This document shows positions 23,491 to 35,424 of a stretch of DNA of 64,000 nucleotides, one piece after another; within the stretch, counting starts at the first letter, position 1, and every line of letters begins with the position of its first letter. This stretch comes from Auanema rhodensis (lineage: Eukaryota; Nematoda; Chromadorea; Rhabditida; Rhabditidae): NCBI GenBank assembly GCA_964057225.1, contig OZ059894.1:3968001-4032000 (forward strand), read 5' to 3'. A program made the translations under genes and the position numbers. The notes below the pieces were generated by a model that saw only the letters and a program-made list of their open reading frames with translations, did not search any database and was not told the origin of the DNA.

Positions 23491-26400
23491 ATGTTGAGTG
23501 TACATGGAAACTCAACATACACTAATGCATCATTTTTCAAACGATCATAACTAATTTTTGTATTAAGCGTTTCTCAATGTAGTATAGTGCATTCGATGCG
23601 GATTTTTAAGCTGCGTCGATCTGTGTTATCAGATTTGCGCTAGCTTAAAAATGCACCGAGATATCAACTGATATAAGTTCACACTTATATCCTCGATTTT
23701 CACCCTGAAGAAATAATTTTTTCGTTGAATAACATTGTCCATCGTCTTTGCCTTGAAAAAAGGAATCTAAAAACATCTACTTCTTGCTAAATTATTTAGA
23801 AATTTTTCGAAAAAATTTTTGTCAAAATGTTTTTGGAAGCGATGTTGAGTGTACATGGAAACTCAACATACACTAATGCATCATTTTTCAAACGATCATA
23901 ACTAATTTTTGTATTAAGCGTTTCTCAATGTAGTATAGTGCATTCGATGCGGATTTTTTAGCTGCGTCGATCTGTGTTATCAGATTTGCGCTAGCTTAAA
24001 AATGTACCGAGATATCAACTGATATAAGTTCACACTTATATCCTCGATTTTCACCCTGAAGAATTAATTTTTTCGTTGAATAACATTGTCCATCGTCTTT
24101 GCCTTGAAAAAAGGAATCTAAAAACATCTACTTTTCGCTAAATTATTTTGAAATTTTTCGAAAAAATTTTTGTCAAAATGTTTTTGGAAGCAATGTTGAG
24201 TGTACATGGAAACTCAACATACACTAATGCATCATTTTTCAAACGATCATAACTAATTTTTGTATTAAGCGTTTCTCAATGTAGTATAGTGCATTCGATG
24301 CGGATTTTTAAGCTGCGTCGATCTGTGTTATCAGATTTGCGCTAGCTTAAAAATGCACCGAGATATCAACTGATATAAGTTCACACTTATATCCTCGATT
24401 TTCACCCTGAAGAAATAATTTTTTCGTTGAATAACATCGTCCATCGTCTTTGCCTTGAAAAAAGGAATCTAAAAACATCTACTTTTTGCTAAATTATTTT
24501 GAAATTTTTCGAAAAAATTTTTGTCAAAATGTTTTTGGAAGCAATGTTGAGTGTACATGGAAACTCAACATACACTAATGCATCATTTTTCAAACGATCA
24601 TAACTAATTTTTGTATCAAGCGTTTCTCAATGTAGTTTAGTGCATTCGATGCGGATTTTTAAGCTGCGTCGATCTGTGTTATCAGATTTGCGCTAGCTTA
24701 AAAATGCACCGAGATATCAACTGATATAAGTTCACACTTATATCCTCGATTTTCACCCTGAAGAATTAATTTTTTCGTTGAATAACATTGTTTATCGTCT
24801 TTGCCTTGAAAAAAGGAATCTAAAAACATCTACTTTTTGCTGAATTATTTTGAAATTTTTCGAAAAAATTTTTGTCAAAATGTTTTTGGAAGCGATGTTG
24901 AGTGTACATGGAAACTCAACATACACTAATGCATCATTTTTCAAACGATCATAACTAATTTTTGTATTAAGCGTTTCTCAATGTAGTATAGTGCATTCGA
25001 TGCGGATTTTTTAGCTGCGTCGATCTGTGTTATCAGATTTGCGCTAGCTTAAAAATGTACCGAGATATCAACTGATATAAGTTCACACTTATATCCTCGA
25101 TTTTCACCCTGAAGAAATAATTTTTTCGTTGAATAACATCGTCCATCGTCTTTGCCTTGAAAAAAGGAATCTAAAAACATCTACTTTTTGCTAAATTATT
25201 TTGAAATTTTTCGAAAAAATTTTTGTCAAAATGTTTTTGGAAGCAATGTTGAGTGTACATGGAAACTCAACATACACTAATGCATCATTTTTCAAACGAT
25301 CATAACTAATTTTTGTATCAAGCGTTTCTCAATGTAGTTTAGTGCATTCGATGCGGATTTTTAAGCTGCGTCGATCTGTGTTATCAGATTTGCGCTAGCT
25401 TAAAAATGCACCGAGATATCAACTGATATAAGTTCACACTTATATCCTCGATTTTCACCCTGAAGAATTAATTTTTTCGTTGAATAACATTGTTTATCGT
25501 CTTTGCCTTGAAAAAAGGAATCTAAAAACATCTACTTTTTGCTGAATTATTTTGAAATTTTTCGAAAAAATTTTTGTCAAAATGTTTTTGGAAGCGATGT
25601 TGAGTGTACATGGAAACTCAACATACACTAATGCATCATTTTTCAAACGATCATAACTAATTTTTGTATTAAGCGTTTCTCAATGTAGTATAGTGCATTC
25701 GATGCGGATTTTTTAGCTGCGTCGATCTGTGTTATCAGATTTGCGCTAGCTTAAAAATGTACCGAGATATCAACTGATATAAGTTCACACTTATATCCTC
25801 GATTTTCACCCTGAAGAATTAATTTTTTCGTTGAATAACATTGTCCATCGTCTTTGCCTTGAAAAAAGGAATCTAAAAACATCTACTTTTCGCTAAATTA
25901 TTTTGAAATTTTTCGAAAAAATTTTTGTCAAAATGTTTTTGGAAGCAATGTTGAGTGTACATGGAAACTCAACATACACTAATGCATCATTTTTCAAACG
26001 ATCATAACTAATTTTTGTATTAAGCGTTTCTCAATGTAGTATAGTGCATTCGATGCGGATTTTTAAGCTGCGTCGATCTGTGTTATCAGATTTGCGCTAG
26101 CTTAAAAATGCACCGAGATATCAACTGATATAAGTTCACACTTATATCCTCGATTTTCACCCTGAAGAAATAATTTTTTCGTTGAATAACATTGTCCATC
26201 GTCTTTGCCTTGAAAAAAGGAATCTAAAAACATCTACTTTTTGCTAAATTATTTTGAAATTTTTCGAAAAAATTTTTGTCAAAATGTTTTTGGAAGCGAT
26301 GTTGAGTGTACATGGAAACTCAACATACACTAATGCATCATTTTTCAAACGATCATAACTAATTTTTGTATTAAGCGTTTCTCAATGTAGTATAGTGCAT

Positions 26401-26649
26401 TCGATGCGGATTTTTTAGCTGCGTCGATCTGTGTTATCAGATTTGCGCTAGCTTAAAAATGTACCGAGATATCAACTGATATAAGTTCACACTTATATCC
26501 TCGATTTTCACCCTGAAGAATTAATTTTTTCGTTGAATAACATTGTCCATCGTCTTTGCCTTGAAAAAAGGAATCTAAAAACATCTACTTTTTGCTAAAT
26601 TATTTTGAAATTTTTCGAAAAAATTTTTGTCAAAATGTTTTTGGAAGCA

Positions 26650-28755
26650 ATGTTGAGTGTACATGGAAACTCAACATACACTAATGCATCATTTTTCAAA
26701 CGATCATAACTAATTTTTGTATTAAGCGTTTCTCAATGTAGTATAGTGCATTCGATGCGGATTTTTAAGCTGCGTCGATCTGTGTTATCAGGTTTGCGCT
26801 AGCTTAAAAATGCACCGAGATATCAACTGATATAAGTTCACACTTATATCCTCGATTTTCACCCCGAAGAATTAATTTTTTCGTTGAATAACAATGTCCA
26901 TCGTCTTTGCCTTGAAAAAAGGAATCTAAAAACATCTACTTTTTGCTAAATTATTTCGAAATTTTTCGAAAAAATTTTTGTTAAAATGTTTTTGGAAGCA
27001 ATGTTGAGTGTACATGGAAACTCAACATACACTAATGCATCATTTTTCAAACGATCATAACTTATTTTTGTAACAAGCGTTTCTCAATGTAGTATAGTGC
27101 ATTCGATGCGGATTTTTAAGCTGCGTCGATCTGTGTTATCAGTTTTGCGCTAGCTTAAAAATGCACCGAGATATCAACTGATATAAGTTCACACTTATAT
27201 CCTCGATTTTCACCCTGAAGAATTAATTTTTTCGTTGAATAACATTGTCCATCGTCTTTGCCTTGAAAAAAGGAATCTAAAAACATCTACTTTTTGCTAA
27301 ATTATTTTGAAATTTTTCGAAAAAATTTTTGTCAAAATGTTTTTGGAAGCAATGTTGAGTGTACATGGAAACTCAACATACACTAATGCATCATTTTTCA
27401 AACGATCATAACTAATTTTTGTATTAAGCGTTTCTCAATGTAGTATAGTGCATTCGATGCGGATTTTTAAGCTGCGTCGATCTGTGTTATCAGGTTTGCG
27501 CTAGCTTAAAAATGCACCGAGATATCAACTGATATAAGTTCACACTTATATCCTCGATTTTCACCCTGAAGAATTAATTTTTTCGTTGAATAACATTGTC
27601 CATCGTCTTTGCCTTGAAAAATGGAATCTAAAAACATCTACTTTTTGCTAAATTATTCTGAAATTTTTCGAAAAAATTTTTGTCAAAATGTTTTTGGAAG
27701 CAATGTTGAGTGTACATGGAAACTCAACATACACTAATGCATCATTTTTCAAACGATCATAACTAATTTTTGTATTAAGCGTTTCTCAATGTAGTATAGT
27801 GCATTCGATGCGGATTTTTAAGCTGCGTCGATCTGTGTTATCAGATTTGCGCTAGCTTAAAAATGCACCGAGATATCAACTGATATAAGTTCACACTTAT
27901 ATCCTCGATTTTCACCCTGAAGAATTAATTTTTTCGTTGAATAACATTGTCCATCGTCTTTGCCTTGAAAAATGGAATCTAAAAACATCTACTTTCTGCT
28001 AAATTATTTTGAAATTTTTCGAAAAAATTTTTGTCAAAATGTTTTTGGAAGCAATGTTGAGTGTACATGGAAACTCAACATACACTAATGCATCATTTTT
28101 CAAACGATCATAACTTATTTTTGTAACAAGCGTTTCTCAATGTAGTATAGTGCATTCGATGCGGATTTTCAAGCTGCGTCGATCTGTGTTATCAGGTTTG
28201 CGCTAGCTTAAAAATGCACCGAGATATCAACTGATATAAGTTCACACTTATATCCTCGATTTTCACCCTGAAGAATTAATTTTTTCGTTGAATAACATTG
28301 TCCATCGTCTTTGCCTTGAAAAATGGAATCTAAAAACATCTACTTTCTGCTAAATTATTTTGAAATTTTTCGAAAAAATTTTTGTCAAAATGTTTTTGGA
28401 AGCAATGTTGAGTGTACATGGAAACTCAACATACACTAATGCATCATTTTTCAAACGATCATAACTTATTTTTGTAACAAGCGTTTCTCAATGTAGTATA
28501 GTGCATTCGATGCGGATTTTTAAGCTGCGTCGATCTGTGTTATCAGTTTTGCGCTAGCTTAAAAATGCACCGAGATATCAACTGATATAAGTTCACACTT
28601 ATATCCTCGATTTTCACCCTGAAGAATTAATTTTTTCGTTGAATAACAATGTCCATCGTCTTTGCCTTGAAAAATGGAATCTAAAAACATCTACTTTCTG
28701 CTAAATTATTTTGAAATTTTTCGAAAAAATTTTTGTCAAAATGTTTTTGGAAGCA
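26650..28755. repeat. Satellite zone C (ccCCgaag, gtAACA, cagGTTT/cagTTTT monomers)
   Basis: Three linked monomer classes define this zone. One has cagGTTT, ccCCgaag, aacaAtg, ttatttCg and tgtTaaaatg (26650). One has ataactTatttttgtAACA with cagTTTT (27001, 28405). The third has cagGTTT with aaaaatgg and attattCtg (27352). The monomer at 28054 joins the gtAACA left half to a ttttCaagc/cagGTTT right half, a within-monomer recombinant. The same classes form islands in zone B and most of zone C'. No gene is present. Confidence 0.82.
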
Positions 28756-31700
28756 ATGTTGAGTGTACATGGAAACTCAACATACACTAATGCATCATTT
28801 TTCAAACGATCATAACTAATTTTTGTATTAAGCGTTTCTCAATGTAGTATAGTGCATTCGATGCGGATTTTTAAGCTGCGTCGATCTGTGTTATCAGATT
28901 TGCGCTAGCTTAAAAATGCACCGAGATATCAACTGATATAAGTTCACACTTATATCCTCGATTTTCACCCTGAAGAAATAATTTTTTCGTTGAATAACAT
29001 TGTCCATCGTCTTTGCCTTGAAAAAAGGAATCTAAAAACATCTACTTTTTGCTAAATTATTTTGAAATTTTTCGAAAAAATTTTTGTCAAAATGTTTTTG
29101 GAAGCAATGTTGAGTGTACATGGAAACTCAACATACACTAATGCATCATTTTTCAAACGATCATAACTAATTTTTGTATTAAGCGTTTCTCAAAGTAGTA
29201 TAGTGCATTCGATGCGGATTTTCAAGCTGCGTCGATCTGTGTTATCAGGTTTGCGCTAGCTTAAAAATGCACCGAGATATCAACTGATATAAGTTCACAC
29301 TTATATCCTCGATTTTCACCCCGAAGAATTAATTTTTTCGTTGAATAACAATGTCCATCGTCTTTGCCTTGAAAAAAGGAATCTAAAAACATCTACTTTT
29401 TGCTAAATTATTTCGAAATTTTTCGAAAAAATTTTTCTTAAAATGTTTTTGGAAGCAATGTTGAGTGTACATGGAAACTCAACATACACTAATGCATCAT
29501 TTTTCAAACGATCATAACTAATTTTTGTATTAAGCGTTTCTCAATGTAGTATAGTGCATTCGATGCGGATTTTTAAGCTGCGTCGATCTGTGTTATCAGA
29601 TTTGCGCTAGCTTAAAAATGCACCGAGATATCAACTGATATAAGTTCACACTTATATCCTCGATTTTCACCCTGAAGAATTAATTTTTTCGTTGAATAAC
29701 ATTGTCCATCGTCTTTGCCTTGAAAAATGGAATCTAAAAACATCTACTTTTTGCTAAATTATTTTGAAATTTTTCGAAAAAATTTTTGTCAAAATGTTTT
29801 TGGAAGCAATGTTGAGTGTACATGGAAACTCAACATACACTAATGCATCATTTTTCAAACGATCATAACTAATTTTTGTATTAAGCGTTTCTCAATGTAG
29901 TATAGTGCATTCGATGCGGATTTTTAAGCTGCGTCGATCTGTGTTATCAGATTTGCGCTAGCTTAAAAATGCACCGAGATATCAACTGATATAAGTTCAC
30001 ACTTATATCCTCGATTTTCACCCTGAAGAATTAATTTTTTCGTTGAATAACATTGTCCATCGTCTTTGCCTTGAAAAATGGAATCTAAAAACATCTACTT
30101 TTTGCTAAATTATTTTGAAATTTTTCGAAAAAATTTTTGTCAAAATGTTTTTGGAAGCAATGTTGAGTGTACATGGAAACTCAACATACACTAATGCATC
30201 ATTTTTCAAACGATCATAACTAATTTTTGTATCAAGCGTTTCTTAATGTAGTATAGTGCATTCGATCCGGATTTTTAAGCTGCGTCGATCTGTGTTATCA
30301 GATTTGCGCTAGCTTAAAAATGCACCGAGATATCAACTGATATAAGTTCACACTTATATCCTCGATTTTCACCCTGAAGAATTAATTTTTTCGTTGAATA
30401 ACATTGTCCATCGTCTTTGCCTTGAAAAATGGAATCTAAAAACATCTACTTTTTGCTAAATTATTTTGAAATTTTTCGAAAAAATTTTTGTCAAAATGTT
30501 TTTGGAAGCAATGTTGAGTGTACATGGAAACTCAACATACACTAATGCATCATTTTTCAAACGATCATAACTAATTTTTGTATTAAGCGTTTCTCAATGT
30601 AGTATAGTGCATTCGATGCGGATTTTTAAGCTGCGTCGATCTGTGTTATCAGATTTGCGCTAGCTTAAAAATGCACCGAGATATCAACTGATATAAGTTC
30701 ACACTTATATCCTCGATTTTCACCCTGAAGAAATAATTTTTTCGTTGAATAACATTGTCCATCGTCTTTGCCTTGAAAAAAGGAATCTAAAAACATCTAC
30801 TTTTTGCTAAATTATTTTGAAATTTTTCGAAAAAATTTTTGTCAAAATGTTTTTGGAAGCAATGTTGAGTGTACATGGAAACTCAACATACACTAATGCA
30901 TCATTTTTCAAACGATCATAACTAATTTTTGTATTAAGCGTTTCTCAAAGTAGTATAGTGCATTCGATGCGGATTTTCAAGCTGCGTCGATCTGTGTTAT
31001 CAGGTTTGCGCTAGCTTAAAAATGCACCGAGATATCAACTGATATAAGTTCACACTTATATCCTCGATTTTCACCCCGAAGAATTAATTTTTTCGTTGAA
31101 TAACAATGTCCATCGTCTTTGCCTTGAAAAAAGGAATCTAAAAACATCTACTTTTTGCTAAATTATTTCGAAATTTTTCGAAAAAATTTTTCTTAAAATG
31201 TTTTTGGAAGCAATGTTGAGTGTACATGGAAACTCAACATACACTAATGCATCATTTTTCAAACGATCATAACTAATTTTTGTATTAAGCGTTTCTCAAT
31301 GTAGTATAGTGCATTCGATGCGGATTTTTAAGCTGCGTCGATCTGTGTTATCAGATTTGCGCTAGCTTAAAAATGCACCGAGATATCAACTGATATAAGT
31401 TCACACTTATATCCTCGATTTTCACCCTGAAGAATTAATTTTTTCGTTGAATAACATTGTCCATCGTCTTTGCCTTGAAAAATGGAATCTAAAAACATCT
31501 ACTTTTTGCTAAATTATTTTGAAATTTTTCGAAAAAATTTTTGTCAAAATGTTTTTGGAAGCAATGTTGAGTGTACATGGAAACTCAACATACACTAATG
31601 CATCATTTTTCAAACGATCATAACTAATTTTTGTATTAAGCGTTTCTCAATGTAGTATAGTGCATTCGATGCGGATTTTTAAGCTGCGTCGATCTGTGTT

Positions 31701-31914
31701 ATCAGATTTGCGCTAGCTTAAAAATGCACCGAGATATCAACTGATATAAGTTCACACTTATATCCTCGATTTTCACCCTGAAGAATTAATTTTTTCGTTG
31801 AATAACATTGTCCATCGTCTTTGCCTTGAAAAATGGAATCTAAAAACATCTACTTTTTGCTAAATTATTTTGAAATTTTTCGAAAAAATTTTTGTCAAAA
31901 TGTTTTTGGAAGCA
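28756..31914. repeat. Four-monomer blocks repeated at a 1755-bp (five-monomer) offset
   Basis: The succession at 28756-30159 (gaagAAAT; then caaAgtag/ttttCaagc/cagGTTT/ccCCgaag ending in the rare ttttCtTaaaatg; then two aaaaatgg monomers) is repeated at 30511-31914. The monomer following the first copy (30160, TCAA+ctTaat+gatCCGG) recurs at 32266, but with one extra monomer (31915) in front of it. That extra monomer carries the private gctGaaaaatgc and aattGaattttt changes and is a recent insertion by unequal exchange. Confidence 0.88.
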
Positions 31915-32616
31915 ATGTTGAGTGTACATGGAAACTCAACATACACTAATGCATCATTTTTCAAACGATCATAACTTATTTTTGTAACAAGCGTTTCTCA
32001 ATGTAGTATAGTGCATTCGATGCGGATTTTTAAGCTGCGTCGATCTGTGTTATCAGATTTGCGCTAGCTGAAAAATGCACCGAGATATCAACTGATATAA
32101 GTTCACACTTATATCCTCGATTTTCACCCTGAAGAATTGAATTTTTCGTTGAATAACATTGTCCATCGTCTTTGCCTTGAAAAAAGGAATCTAAAAACAT
32201 CTACTTTTTGCTAAATTATTTTGAAATTTTTCGAAAAAATTTTTGTCAAAATGTTTTTGGAAGCAATGTTGAGTGTACATGGAAACTCAACATACACTAA
32301 TGCATCATTTTTCAAACGATCATAACTAATTTTTGTATCAAGCGTTTCTTAATGTAGTATAGTGCATTCGATCCGGATTTTTAAGCTGCGTCGATCTGTG
32401 TTATCAGATTTGCGCTAGCTTAAAAATGCACCGAGATATCAACTGATATAAGTTCACACTTATATCCTCGATTTTCACCCTGAAGAATTAATTTTTTCGT
32501 TGAATAACATTGTCCATCGTCTTTGCCTTGAAAAATGGAATCTAAAAACATCTACTTTTTGCTAAATTATTTTGAAATTTTTCGAAAAAATTTTTGTCAA
32601 AATGTTTTTGGAAGCA

Positions 32617-34722
32617 ATGTTGAGTGTACATGGAAACTCAACATACACTAATGCATCATTTTTCAAACGATCATAACTAATTTTTGTATTAAGCGTTTCT
32701 CAATGTAGTATAGTGCATTCGATGCGGATTTTTAAGCTGCGTCGATCTGTGTTATCAGATTTGCGCTAGCTTAAAAATGCACCGAGATATCAACTGATAT
32801 AAGTTCACACTTATATCCTCGATTTTCACCCTGAAGAATTAATTTTTTCGTTGAATAACATTGTCCATCGTCTTTGCCTTGAAAAATGGAATCTAAAAAC
32901 ATCTACTTTTTGCTAAATTATTTTGAAATTTTTCGAAAAAATTTTTGTTAAAATGTTTTTGGAAGCAATGTTGAGTGTACATGGAAACTCAACATACACT
33001 AATGCATCATTTTTCAAACGATCATAACTAATTTTTGTATCGAGCGTTTCTTAATGTAGTATAGTGCATTCGATGCGGATTTTTAAGCTGCGTCGATCTG
33101 TGTTATCAGATTTGCGCTAGCTTAAAAATGCACCGAGATATCAACTGATATAAGTTCACACATATATACCCGATTTTCACCCTGAAGAATTAATTTTTTC
33201 GTTGAATAACATTGTCCATCGTCTTTGCCTTGAAAAAAGGAATCTAAAAACATCTACTTTTTGCTAAATTATTTTGAAATTTTTCGAAAAAATTTTTGTC
33301 AAAATGTTTTTGGAAGCAATGTTGAGTGTACATGGAAACTCAACATACACTAATGCATCATTTTTCAAACGATCATAACTAATTTTTGTATTAAGCGTTT
33401 CTCAATGTAGTATAAAGCATTCGATGCGGATTTTTAAGCTGCGTCGATCTGTGTTATCAGATTTGCGCTAGCTTAAAAATGCACCGAGATATCAACTGAT
33501 ATAAGTTCACACTTATATCCTCGATTTTCACCCTGAAGAATTAATTTTTTCGTTGAATAACATTGTCCATCGTCTTTGCCTTGAAAAATGGAATCTAAAA
33601 ACATCTACTTTTTGCTAAATTATTTTGAAATTTTTCGAAAAAATTTTTGTCAAAATGTTTTTGGAAGCAATGTTGAGTGTACATGGAAACTCAACATACA
33701 CTAATGCATCATTTTTCAAACGATCATAACTAATTTTTGTATTAAGCGTTTCTCAATGTAGTATAGTGCATTCGATGCGGATTTTTAAGCTGCGTCGATC
33801 TGTGTTATTAGATTTGCGCTAGCTTAAAAATGCACCGAGATATCAACTGATATAAGTTCACACTTATATCCTCGATTTTCACCCTGAAGAATTAATTTTT
33901 TCGTTGAATAACATTGTCCATCGTCTTTGCCTTGAAAAATGGAATCTAAAAACATCTACTTTTTGCTAAATTATTTTGAAATTTTTCGAAAAAATTTTTG
34001 TTAAAATGTTTTTGGAAGCAATGTTGAGTGTACATGGAAACTCAACATACACTAATGCATCATTTTTCAAACGATCATAACTAATTTTTGTATCAAGCGT
34101 TTCTTAATGTAGTATAGTGCATTCGATGCGGATTTTTAAGCTGCGTCGATCTGTGTTATCAGATTTGCGCTAGCTTAAAAATGCACCGAGATATCAACTG
34201 ATATAAGTTCACACATATATACCCGATTTTCACCCTAAAGAATTAATTTTTTCGTTGAATAACATTGTCCATCGTCTTTGCCTTGAAAAAAGGAATCTAA
34301 AAACATCTACTTTTTGCTAAATTATTTTGAAATTTTTCGAAAAAATTTTTGTCAAAATGTTTTTGGAAGCAATGTTGAGTGTACATGGAAACTCAACATA
34401 CACTAATGCATCATTTTTCAAACGATCATAACTAATTTTTGTATTAAGCGTTTCTCAATGTAGTATAAAGCATTCGATGCGGATTTTTAAGCTGCGTCGA
34501 TCTGTGTTATCAGATTTGCGCTAGCTTAAAAATGCACCGAGATATCAACTGATATAAGTTCACACTTATATCCTCGATTTTCACCCTGAAGAATTAATTT
34601 TTTCGTTGAATAACATTGTCCATCGTCTTTGCCTTGAAAAATGGAATCTAAAAACATCTACTTTTTGCTAAATTATTTTGAAATTTTTCGAAAAAATTTT
34701 TGTCAAAATGTTTTTGGAAGCA
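32617..34722. repeat. Left copy of a six-monomer block duplicated about 27.4 kb away
   Basis: In order: a monomer ending tgtTaaaatg; TCGA+ctTaat with cacacATATATACCC; tataAAgc; ttatTag with tgtTaaaatg; TCAA+ctTaat with cacacATATATACCC and ccctAaag; and tataAAgc. The same six occur at 59993-62098. The offset of 27376 bp equals 78 monomers minus the two 1-bp deletions between them. This is the longest-range duplication visible in the window. Confidence 0.88.
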
Positions 34723-35424
34723 ATGTTGAGTGTACATGGAAACTCAACATACACTAATGCATCATTTTTCAAACGATCATAACTAATTTTTGTATCAAGC
34801 GTTTCTTAATGTAGTATAGTGCATTCGATTCGGATTTTTAAGCTGCGTCGATCTGTGTTATCAGATTTGCGCTAGCTTAAAAATGCACCGAGATATCAAC
34901 TGATATAAGTTCACACTTATATCCTCGATTTTCACCCTGAAGAATTAATTTTTTCGTTGAATAACATTGTCCATCGTCTTTGCCTTGAAAAATGGAATCT
35001 AAAAACATCTACTTTTTGCTAAATTATTTTGAAATTTTTCGAAAAAATTTTTGTTAAAATGTTTTTGGAAGCAATGTTGAGTGTACATGGAAACTCAACA
35101 TACACTAATGCATCATTTTTCAAACGATCATAACTAATTTTTGTATTAAGCGTTTCTCAATGTAGTATAGTGCATTCGATGCGGATTTTTAAGCTGCGTC
35201 GATCTGTGTTATCAGATTTGCGCTAGCTTAAAAATGCACCGAGATATCAACTGATATAAGTTCACACATATATACCCGATTTTCACCCTAAAGAATTGAT
35301 TTTTTCGTTGAATAACATTGTCCATCGTCTTTGCCTTGAAAAAAGGAATCTAAAAACATCTACTTTTTGCTAAATTATTTTGAAATTTTTCGAAAAAATT
35401 TTTGTCAAAATGTTTTTGGAAGCA

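Larger units (their letters stand above)
8041..26649. repeat. Satellite zone B (alternating gaagAAAT and TTTTTTAGC/tgTACC monomers)
   Basis: This zone is dominated by two linked monomer classes. The first has TATAG, ttttTAAgc, tgCacc and gaagAAATaa. The second has TTTAG or TATAG, tttttTAgc (base 118 T), tgTacc (base 164 T), gaagAATTaa and often ttttCgc at base 295. They often run as trimers of about 1053 bp (10147-11199, 11200-12252, 15765-16817, 16818-17870). Further sub-classes are TCAA+TTTAG monomers and copies ending gcGatg. Two islands of zone-C type monomers are embedded, at 14359-15413 and 19977-22437, the second including copies of the first. No gene is present. Confidence 0.85.
28756..35424. 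repeat. Satellite zone D (TCAA+ctTaat, gatCCGG/gatTCGG, tataAAgc, cacacATATATACCC)
   Basis: Diagnostic variants are cgtttctTaat with TCAA or TCGA (30160, 32266, 32968, 34021, 34723), gatCCGG or gatTCGG at base 108, tataAAgc at bases 97-98 (33319, 34372), and cacacATATATACCC at 190-204 (32968, 34021, 35074), which keeps the monomer at 351 bp. The left part (28756-31914) still contains zone-C class monomers with caaAgtag and ttttCaagc. Six of its monomers recur far downstream at 59993-62098. No gene is present. Confidence 0.85.
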
